Of a stretch of DNA of 64,000 nt, positions 48,401-60,400 are shown in pieces. The notes beneath the pieces were generated by a model. That model made no database searches, had not been told where the DNA came from, and saw only the letters and a list, made by a program, of their open reading frames with translations. Source of the DNA: Corbicula japonica (lineage: Eukaryota > Mollusca > Bivalvia > Venerida > Cyrenidae); the NCBI GenBank assembly GCA_038501625.1, contig JAZAYU010000171.1:310001-374000 (forward strand), in the 5' to 3' direction. Position 1 is the first letter of the stretch. Every line of letters starts with the position of its first letter. A program made the translations under genes and the position numbers.

Positions 48401-51400
48401 GACAAATATGCATATGTTGGTCATAAGTTTCCTGCAGACACAGTCTACTTTATAGTAGCAGTGTATTTTACAATAAGTTTATTTTAAATTTTCTTACCGG
48501 TATTTAAAATGACCCCAAAATCATAAAGTTAAGATTGGGGACCTGTCTCAAATCTCAATCACCATTTCAGCCAAACAGATGCTTGAGATTTGAGACTGGT
48601 GTCCAGATTTAGTTTATGGTCTTTGACAAAGGGAAATTAAAAATCTGATAAGAAAGCTCATTACAATACAAACTGTTTACATTGCAGACAACTGCGGAAG
48701 TTCTGGCATCCTCGGTCGGTAAAGGAAAGGTGAAGGCCACAGCGAAAGGGAAGAAAAAGGAAGATCTGTCAGTGACAGAAGGAGATGAAGTAGACATCCT
48801 ACGTATGACAGATAATCCTTCTGGCAAGTGGCTAGTTAGACATGTCCAGATGCAGAAAGGTAATACCAACAACAATCTTAACATAATGTTTACACATCCA
48901 GGAAATCTGCTTATATGTTCTTGATCTCATATTTATACAGAAGTTCCATTCTGATAAGCTATAAGGATCCAAAACTGTCTCGTCGACTGAAATTTTATTA
49001 TTTAACCCTTTCCTCCATATATACACATTTTTAGGCATGTGTAACCAGTGTAGATCCAGATCAGCCGGCACATCCGTGCCGTATAATCAGGATCTGCACT
49101 GGTCGCATTTTGGTCAGAAATAACCTAACGAATCACAAAACGAAACAGTGCAGATCCTGATCAGACAGCACGGATGTGCCAGCTGATCTGGATCTACACT
49201 TCTCGCCCATGCAATCAATGTATGTCTATGGAAGAAAGGGTTTAAACCCATTGCTGCATTTATACAGGTAGATAGAAGATAGAAGTTGAACACCTACATT
49301 TTATTTAGCATTCAGGTTTTTTGTCCTTAATTAATATAATTTCTTTGCTTATATCTTGCAAGTGCTATGCACTGCAAGAAGTGGCTGTTTTAGGTCTTCA
49401 TTTGCAACACATAGTTTTAGTTTATTAGTATTTAACCATTTACTCCATGGAATATAGCTGATATCCCATGTGTGACCAGTGTAGATCCAGAGCAGCCTGC
49501 ACATCCATGAAGTCTAATCAAATTGTACAGTTGATAATACATGTACATTGACAGGTTAATAATGATTTAAGCTGTGAAAAATTGTACATATACTTTAGGT
49601 AATTTTCCTAACAACTTATGGGCCACTAAATAATTTCAATTTTCCATGAATTATTTTTTTTATCAATTTTAAATTTTCAATGGGACATTTTTTGCTGAAA
49701 ATCTGACAATGTCTGGCCTGCTTAAAATTTTAGGAACACTTTTTATCACTGTAGTTCCAATGTAGTCCCTATTGAGAAATCTATGAGGTTGTGTTAGATT
49801 TTGAAACTCATTAACCCCATACTCCATAAATACGCCTTTTACGCATGTGTGACCAGTGTAGATCCAGATAAGCTGGCACATCTGTGTACTGGTCACATTT
49901 TGGTCAGAAATAACATAAGGAATCTAAAAGTGAACAGTTTAGGTCCTGATCAGATTGCATGGATGTTCTGGCAGATCTGGATCAACAGTGTTAGCCAAAG
50001 CAATAAAGGTATTCTATGGATAAAAGGGTCAAGCATGCAAGTCTCTCTATCAACCTACCAAGTTGTGTCAGTCTAGTCACTATGTCATATAGTTTGTTTA
50101 GCCTGAAACTATCATATCTCCTATGACATTCCTCATGACAAAATATTTTGTCTTTGATATTTTGCACATTTTCAGTGTTTAGCACCCATATTTCATCTTT
50201 CTTACAAAACATTGATAATTGTACAAGAAAAATTAAGAGTACATTGGAAATCTCTTTGCAGCTTAACCCTTTCCTCCATATATATATTCATTTTAACGCA
50301 TGTGCGACCAGTGTAGATCCAGATCACATTTTTGTCAGAACTAACCTAACAAATCATAAAGCGAACAGTTTAGATTCTGATCAGACAGCACGAATGTGCA
50401 GGCTGATCTGGATCTCAACTGTTTGCCCACGCAAAAAAGATGTGTCTATGGAGGAAAGGGTTAAAACATACTTATTCCCTTGATCTTACAAGCATCTGTT
50501 AACTAAAAATACTTTTTCTCATGGAGAGTGCCATATTATAAACTACTCAAAATTTGATAAGGGACATATTTGAAGTCTGTAATTATTATTGTTTTGGTTA
50601 ACGTCTAACAGTTTATAAAACATTAAGTTTTTTGTGTTGTTTATTTGATAAAACTGATGAATTTAAATCATCTGAGTTGAATTATTGAACTGAAACATGA
50701 GTATGTAGTTACTATTAATAATAATAAAAGTAACAGACTACAAAATTGGCTCTTACCAAATTTTGAGTTGTATATAACATAGAAACACATATGTTTCTGC
50801 AAAATCATCAGTATACATAGTAACAGACTTAGATTAAGTTACGTTACTGTGAACAGTTTCAGGTTTGCAGCATGAGCATTGTGTGCCGTACAGTCCTATG
50901 GAATTAAGTAAATATCTTGTGAGGCATGTTTATCATCAACATCATAGCTCTTTATACATGAGTAGTAAGCGTAATTACTGTCATCTAAGCATTGCATTAA
51001 TGCATTGTGTAATAGAGAGAGGTCTCAAGCCTGCTATTTTTCAGGACTGGTCCTGATTTTTAGATATGAGATCCTAAATTTAACCCTTTATGCCATATAT
51101 ACGCATTTTAATGCATGTGCAACAAGTGTAGATCCAGATAAGCCAGCTTTTCCGTGCCGTCTAATCTGGATCTACACTGGTCACATCTTGGTCAGAAAAA
51201 CCCCAAAAATCTAAAAGCAAACAGTGCAAATCCAGTGCGGATATGCCAGCTAATCTGGATCTACACTGTTTGCCACAAAGGTGTATATATGAAAAAAACA
51301 GTTAAAGGACAAAAACTAAAAATAATTTACAGGATTGAAAAATAGCATTTGGGGGATTGGAAAAACTTAGGTAATAGCAGGCCTGGGCCCAAGATCATAA

Positions 51401-54400
51401 AACTAAATCTGGAGACCAATCTCAAATATCAAGTTGCTTGCGATTTGAGGCTGGTCTCCAATCTGAGTTTTATGATCTTGGGCCCTGGATGTGAATGCTT
51501 CCTTTATATTCATTATCCAGTGTTGCTGCAGATCAGCATTTTATTCAAATTATTTTGCCACAATTTTTTTTCAGTTAGCTTTAAACCCTTTACTCCATAT
51601 ACATGCATGTTATTGCATTTGCAACCAGTGTAGATCCAGATCAGCCAGCACATATGATCTACACTTATTGCTTTTAGGTCAGAAATAACTAAGAAAACAA
51701 TAGGCAAACACTGCAGATCCTGATCAGATGGCATGGATATCTGATGGCTGATCTGGATCTACACTGTTTGCCCATGTGATAAAACATGTATGGAGAAATG
51801 GGTTTAATCCTTATTTTTGACCCATTGATCTTCTTCTTTAGGCCTAGCAAGCTGTGTGCTTGGAGTTTAACCCTTTCCTCCATAGATATACCTTTATTGC
51901 TAGGGCGATCAGTTTAGATCCAGATCAGCCGGGACATCGGTGCCGTCTGTTCAGGATCTCAAATGTTCGCTTTTTGATTCATTCGGTTATTTCTGACCAA
52001 AATTCGACCAGAGCAGATCCTGATCAGACGACAGATGTGCCAGTTGATCTGGATCTACACTGGTCACACATGCATAAAAATGCGTATATATCAAGGAAAG
52101 GGTTAAACACACAATTATTTTCATTTTGATTTCATTTTTCACTAAATTACCCAGTTAACTGTTTGTCATAATATTTTTGTAGGATAAAATTTTTAGATTT
52201 TCATTTTAGTTTAAATCTCGAAAGATATCTATAGTGATTTTTAAACAATATGTGTGGTGTGTTTAATAAACTAACCTATAATTTATCCTTTTCCTATGAA
52301 TGAGAGATACTGTTCCAAATTTTGATTTCATATTTAATACATTGTAGCAAAATGTATAATAAATAGTGTCATCTGATGAATTTACGATTCAGAAGTTATT
52401 TCAAGGAATGTCATCAACATTTCATGTGTATCGTCAACATTTCATGTGTGTGTGACTCAGTTGCAACTTTTGCATTGAACATTATTGAATCAATTGTTAA
52501 CATTGAACTTCATTGTGAATTCAAATGCTTTGTCTAGGTAATTTTCTGAAATTCATAGAATATTGAAAATCTAAGCTTAATTTATTCTCTTTCTTATGCT
52601 GACTGACACAGCATGCAGGTAAGATAGGTATTGTTTAACCCTTTTCTTGATATATACGCATTTTTACACATGTGCGACCAGTGTAGATCAAGATCAGACA
52701 GCACATCCATGCTGTCTGATCAGGATCTGCACTGGTCGCATTTTGGTCAGAAATAACCTAATGAATCAAAAAGCGAACAGTTTAGATCCTGATCAGACGT
52801 CACGGATGTGCTGGCTGATCTGGATCTAAACAGTTCGCCCTAGCAATAAAGTTGTATCTATACAGGAAAGGGTTATGAATAACTTTTATTTGGAAAACAT
52901 AATTTTGAAAAAAAAAATCAAAATATTTTGTTTGGTCCCAGGAATTCCATGCGTAGAGTGATATAGGCATGTTAAGAATTTATTCAGATAAACTGGACTT
53001 AAGGGATTGAAGTTGGACTCATGGCAAGATGCCGTAGCTTGTAAATGGAATAAGAAATAGATACATGTGGATTGGGAATAATTAGCTTCTCTTTTAATGG
53101 ATGAGTTTAGCTTGTAAGTTGTATCCCAAAAATGATACAATGTGTCAGATTGTGAATTAGTATCACACAGTTTGGTTTTTTTATTCTGTGCCTCTACAGT
53201 TGCCTGTGTTCTATGCAAATGCTGAACTACTTTGAGTATGCTGATTTTAATTCTCCCATACCCTATAGCACATACTGAACTTCAAACTAGTATTAGACAA
53301 TCCCATCCCTCTTCTATTTATAACCATTACTATATTTATAATTATTCTACATCTAATAAATTCATCCAATTAGCATCCTTTAATTGTACCACGTGAGCGT
53401 CCAATATTTGCCCGTATTGGATCCAAAAAAGTCCGTATTTTTTTCATATTGGATGATTAAGTGCAAATGCACTTTACCATTGTTTTACAACGATAAAAGC
53501 CGTTGACCGTAAAAATGATCCGAATCCAAAAAACACAATGTAGAACTTAATAAAATATTGGACCGTACAATATTGAATATATATGGAATAGTCTTTAAAC
53601 GCTTGAAAAGTCATGCTTCATTTATTAGATGTAGAATAAAAAGGTTATTAGACGTTTTACTGTACAATACGTGATATATTTGGACTCGTACACAGCTTGA
53701 AAAGTCATATTGGACTCGCCTAACGGCTCGTCCAATATGACTTTTCAAGCTGTGTACTCGTCCAAATATATTCCCGTATTGTACAGTAAAACGTCTAATA
53801 ACCTATAAATATAAACCGTGGTTACATAATATTTAACACAAGTTTCATGTTCAAATATTTTGTGCCAGGCAGTAAGCGCAAAATGAAACCTCAGCAAATA
53901 GTAATCACATAATATCTTAATTATCCTCTGAAAATAATGCAAATTAATGTTCAAACAAAAATGTCAATTTTATCATGTGCGTGAAAATTGGTCATTGTGA
54001 AATTTATTGATAAAACAGTAGATATTTGGTGCACTATTAATTTTAAGGGAAATCAGTCAGGAAATATTGTAAAAATAGTGAAATTTTATTTGACTGACAA
54101 TGGTGAGAACTATGACTTGTGTTCATACCATTGTATTCAACCTCTGCGCAGTGATTTGCTTCAATTCGCTACACAAATTACTGAAACTGTAGGGGGAAGT
54201 AACCACAGAAGGGAGTTTGAATTGTTTTATAAACTTGTATTTGAGCTGTGCTTAGATGCTAAACTGTGTCTTAGAAAATCATTGCCATTTATTGCAAATA
54301 TGACATAAAATGAATAACACAAAATTGCTTATAATGTACTGTTCTTTTTTTTACTATTCTTTAATTCAGGTAGTTCAGGAGCGGATTCAGAGGGGTTTTA

Positions 54401-57400
54401 GTGAGCAGCAAAATCTAATTTTCATGGGGATTTTGACAAGAAAATTGGAAATTATTATGTAACTACCCATAGACCACCCCATAACAATCCCCTTTCTAGA
54501 AATGCATCTGATGCTGAAGTTGTTTTTAGCAAAATTTTATCTTAATGGTAAGAGAAAATTTTAGATAACTGTTAGTTCTTGCATGATAAAATCTAAATAA
54601 ATGTCACAGAAGACAAAGTTAACTCTTTCCTCCATATATAAACCTTTATGGCATGTGGGTGAACAGTGTAGATCCAGATCAACCAGCACTTCTGTGCCAT
54701 CTGATCAGGATCTACACTGTTGGCTTTTTGATTAATTAGGTTATTTCTGACCAAAAACCAAACAGTGCAGATCCTGATCAGTCAGCATAGATGTTCCAAC
54801 TGATCTATATCTAAACTATTTGGCCATGCAGTGAAAGCCCTATGTATGGAGAAAAGGGTTTACATGCTATTGATCATTTGCATACAGTTGCTTACTATTA
54901 ATATGAAGAATTTCTCTTCTGTTTTCAGTTGGCTACTGTGATGAGAAGAACATTGAGGTAGACACAAGTAGTATTCTCAATGTAAGCTGCTTTCTGCTTG
55001 TTACTCCATCATGTCCCAAGATTATCAAATGGAGAATGGAAACCAGTCTCAAATCTCAAGCATCTGATTGGCTGAAATGGCGACTGGTCGCCATTTCAGC
55101 CAATCAGATGCTTGAGATTAGAGACTGGTTTCAAATCTCAGTTTTATAATCTTCAGCACATGTTTCTGCCCAAACTTTAAACCAGAAAATTGTGGTATCA
55201 AACTAGCCCTTAGTTGGATACTTTTATTTTTTAAAACATGCTTTACAATCTTTGAGAAAAAAGATAGGAAACAAAAGATTAGCCAGACGTTTAATAAAAA
55301 AAAACTTACAAATTTTATTATGATGTTACATGAAACTTACACATGTCTTAACATTTACCCTTAAAATATGATATAAAATGTGGTAATAGACAAAATAATA
55401 TAAATTTGATTTCTTTAGTGTGTGTGGTCTTGAACATTTCAAATAGTAGAATGACTTGCAAAAGAAATCAATGTTCAGACTTTATTTTTTTTATCTGTTA
55501 CCTGTGAATACAAGTGTATGCTGAGAATTCTGTTGTCTTCTTCCTATATTAACTTTCATCAGTAATTAAAAAAGATGACATTCAAGGAGTTTCTGAAGTT
55601 GCTGAAGTACAAATTATTATCACAAAGTCATTATTGTCGTCATCATATTTTTCTTTCATTTACTTCAAATTGGAATATTTCGCACCCTCAATAAATCCCT
55701 TATATATGGATTAATGAGTTAAAATAATGAGGAAAGTTATAGGCTTATTGATTGTTCTTTTAATGGTACAATTAGATATGCCATAAGTAATGACAAGCTT
55801 AAAAAATGTCTCTACTAAGCCTATTGATATTGTTTGCAGAATTTTCGATTATTTTGATTCCTATAATCCAGTTGGCTTGGCACAAAACTCTTCTATCTTA
55901 AATAGAATTATGAATGAGATGGAATAGATTTGCATTGAACCTTGGCATCATTGTTCATGAGGCCAGTCTCCTACAAGTCGCATGAAAATCCTCACCTGAG
56001 TGCAAAAACAACACAAATAATTATGAAGGTGATACATGTTATTGCTTTAAGGTTACAATTTATGGATGTGGATGAATCAGTATGCGCAACCTGGCTATTG
56101 TCCTCTAGTATTGCAAACAACAGATGAAAAACAATATTTTAAAGTTTCTAAAAGTGACAAATAAAACATTAGTGGAGGCTTGGTTTGATTTAGCCTGGTT
56201 ATGTATATATATGGAAATACATGTACTTATTACTGCCCACGATGAGTAGGCTTGGGTTGAGCACAAATCATGTGATCTATAAGTTTTCATGTTTGTTGCA
56301 AAGCCACAAGTGAAGCTACATAATTCTAGAGTTCACAAGATTTGTCGAAAGGTGGGCACTTTAGGGGGATCATGGTCCTCTTTTTAGAAAGTTTGTACTT
56401 GTACAGGTTATATAAATGAAGTAGGTGGTGAAAGTTAGACAAATTGGTAGGGTGTTGGAATTTCAATATCACATTTGTGTTTGACCCTTTACTCCATAGA
56501 TTTATTCTTTTATCGTGTAGGTAAACTGTTTAGATCCTAATCTGATTGCACATCCATGCCATCTGATCAGGATCTAATCTGTTCTCTTTTAGATACAATA
56601 GGTCTAAGGCTAGTTCTTGCCAAGATGTGACCAGTGCAGATACTGATATTTCTGCTGATCTGGATCTGCATGGATTGCATTTGCGATGAAATGCATATAT
56701 ATGGAGTAAAGTGTTAATAAGCAAGATTATCCACTGCCTTTATAATTATATTTGATACTTAGACAGTCTTCCTGAAGAAAGTGGTTATAAAACAATATAA
56801 CCTCCAGCAATATTGAAAAGAGATTTTCAAGTATAAAAAAAAATCTTTTTTTTAAAACTTAAATCTGTCATGTGACTGTCTAGTTTTAAATAACATACCG
56901 TATCTGCACCAATGATGGCTGTTTATCATTAAACACTGTCATTGCATTTCAGATTGTATCAAACAAAGCTCAGGTTGCACTTTTTTACATGATGTTTTGT
57001 GAGCTTTCTATAATCATTTGTCTTCATTAACAGTTTCATAATTATATTCATTTTTATTTTGATAACACTTGCTTAGCAGTTGCACAGCTTAGGTAGCTAA
57101 GAAACTAAGTCACTTTCTACAATAACTCAGAATACTGTTTTATTCTTTCCTCTATAATATACTCCTGTATGGTCAAACAGTGTAGATCCAGATCTGCCAG
57201 CACATCTGTGCCATCTGATCAGGATCTACACTGTTTTTGATTTATTTGGTTATTTCTGACTGAAAAGTGGCCCATGCAGATCCAAATCAGAAGGCAAGGA
57301 TGTTCTGGCTGATCTAGATCTACACTAGTCACACAAGCTATATAGATCACCAATTGGCTACATAGGCATCAAAAGGAGTTAAGCTCCTCCTGTCTTACAA

Positions 57401-60400
57401 AACAGATTTATAGATTTAAGCATAACATTCTTGAAGTTATGGTGGCTGAGATTTTGATGGTAAAAGGAAATGGTTACTATGTATAATTCTTCCATGTAAT
57501 ATGTCAAGAAATTAAATAACCCTGAATGTATTGATGACAATCTAGCTGATGATATAGTAATTCCTTATAACCACAAATGGTGTAAGATGCCTTCAATCTG
57601 TTTTCTGTTAGGTATCATTTTTGATATTCTTGTAAAAGCAATTTAATTTGTTCTGTCAGTAGGTTTGGCCTTAAATGTAATATAGTGTTTATTGAATACT
57701 TTTCAATGTGTTTACCACTGCATAATTTGTTGTTGAGAACTTTGAAGAGCTTAAATATGTAGAGCAATATATTCTGGATGATGAATGATGGATCACTTTA
57801 GACTAATCTAGCAGCTTCTAGTATATAGCAGTTTATGTATACTTTCCAAGTGCTTATACTCTTGCTTTTTTGTTTAACCATTAACTCCATTATATCCACA
57901 TTTCATCGCACAAGCCACTAGTGTTGATCCAGATCAGCCAGATGGCATGGATGTGCGGGCTTCTTTGTATTCTACACTGTTTGCCCACACCATAAAGTCG
58001 TATATATATAGATGAAACGGTTAAAGCTTAGAAAATAGTGCTCTTTTCTATATTGCATTATGAACTTTATATCTTTCTCATAATAACAACAGATGATGAA
58101 GTTCATCAAGGCTGCAATAATGCTGAAAACAACAACTACACTAAACAATTGCACATAGAAGTTCTAATATTAAATTTAAAATTTTTGTTCATTTCCTTTC
58201 CCAGAACTCGACAGAATATGGAAAAAATGGGATATTTTTAAATAAATATTGAAAAAATTGCTACTCAAGTTGATACAAGAAACTTGGTTTCATTTGAACA
58301 ATGTTTTTGTTTTTTATAATGAAAAATGTTTGAATCTTAAATGACCAGTAACAAAATATCAGCTATTTTAAAATCAGTTCCAAAAAAGAACATGTCTATT
58401 TAGTGCAAAAACGTTATAATAATTATATTATTAAGTAAGAATGAGTTTTACTGTTCTTGCTCTAAGGTGATGAATGTACAGTCAAACCTGTCTTATGCAG
58501 CCACCCAAGGGAGTGACAAAGTGTGGTTGCTATACACAGGTGGCTGTTAAAGACAGGTGAAAATGTCAGTTTATGACATAGGTTGCTATTCGCAGGTGGC
58601 TGCTAAGGCAGGTTTAACTGTACTATGTATAACAGTAGCAATTGAATGGTCTTGGTTACTTGATATGTTGTTGTATTTTGCCTAAATATGTCATTATAGC
58701 AAACACTAACAGCAAAATATATTCAATTTTAACAGGCATGAAGATAACTGATTCTGGACAACTCAAAGTATAATTATCCCCAATGGTTTAGATGCTGTTG
58801 TATTGTTTATTTTTTGTGTTTGTTTAAGTGGTACAGTAATACACACTGCCTTTAACTTTTCCTTTTTAGTTTGTTTAAATCACATTAACCCTTTTATTTT
58901 ATGGATATGGCTTATATCCCATGTGCATCAAGTATAGATCTAGATCAGGGCCCAAGATCATAAAACTAAGTTTTGAGATCAGTCTCAAATCTCAAGGATC
59001 TGATTGGCTGAAATTGCAACTGGTCACCATTTCAGCCAATCAGATGCTTGAGATTTGAGACTGATCTCCAGATTTAGTTTTATGATCTTGGGCCCAGCCT
59101 ACCAGCTTGTGCAGTCTTACCAGGATCTATACAAGTTGTTTCTTAGTCAGAAATAGCCTAAACAGTTTAAATGCAACTAGTGTAGATCCTGATCAGACTT
59201 CAAGGATGTGCAGACTGATCTTGATCTACACTGGTCACATACGTGATATACGTCATATCCATGGAATAAAGATTTAAAGCACATGATTTGTCCTTATCAA
59301 ATATTTTGGTGGTAGTTTTTGCTATAAATATTTAGTAGCTTACAATTGAAATTTGGTTACACTCCATAAATACATTTTATGATAAGAATATATGAGAAAT
59401 TTTATTCTACCATGATATTTTGAAGAAAAAACTATTTGTGTTGTTATTAAACGGATATCTACATTCCAGATGGTATAATCAGCAGTTTCTTGCATATATG
59501 CTGACACTTCTCTTGCACTTTGACATGAAATTTTTCTTTCTTGTGACTGTTTTAATTTGTAGATGAAAAACGTATGCTCCGAGTCATGGTTAGAATTAAA
59601 CTGCTCAACAACTATTAGAATGTACACTTTGTTTAACACTTGTGACATTGATGTGTTTGTCCTTTTACAACAAGCTGCTGTGAACAAGCATGTTGTTATC
59701 AAACTTGGCCTATCCATAAACAAAGTTCAGTGAAGATTTGTTAAGTATTACTGAAGTTAACATTCAAGCAGATTGTTAGTTTTGTCAAATATCAGCAATT
59801 GAAAGACCATACCTGCATAGTGACTGAAGCATGCTTTTTGTCAAATTAGCCTAGATATAACCCTAAACATTCTCGCTCGGAGTTTAGTAAAGAAGTTAAA
59901 AGTGAACAGCTTTTATGGATGCTGAGGCATACCGTTTCCTGTGACAGTCCCATTTTTTAAATGGAAAAGCTAAGTTACAAATTCTCAGTTCTGTGTACAC
60001 TGCCTTTCACTTCGGTTGTTCCCATAGTATGTCCTGTGTGCTTTGTTGTTTTTTTCAAATTAGACACTGCTGTTTGAGTTGTGTGCAAAATATTAATGTT
60101 TGAAGTATATTTGCACCATGGAGGATTATGCAGATTTTGGAATGGCTTGGCTGTCCATTTTTGACATCACTAAGAGAAATACTAAGTTATTTTGTAACAC
60201 TCCTGGCTGTCAGCAGCCTTACCTTTTTATTCAAGATTAAGGTTGTTAATGCTGATAGGAAAAACATGATACAAAAACAGTTAATTACAGAAAAATCATG
60301 AAAATAGTGTTTGTATTTTCCATTTAACTAAAGAGAAACTAATTTTCCTTTGTAGTTCTGATAAAAATTCCAGCTTAAATTATTAATATAATATTAACAA

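Noticed and set aside
50148..50483. Frames such as 50148-50483, 51154-51345, 52647-52829 with SVDPDQ and RLIWIYT peptides
   Set aside because: They recur because every F1 copy translates to the same words (GATCCxGATCAG); they are repeat artefacts, not a protein family.
58092..58241. Exon candidate after ATAACAACAG (DDEVHQGCNNAENNN)
   Set aside because: No usable donor follows in frame and the phase chain of exons 8 and 9 is already closed.
59340..59723. 127-codon minus-strand ORF
   Set aside because: No splice sites, no motif, AT-rich codons like the surrounding intron. Kept only as a chance frame; a conserved homologue would change this.
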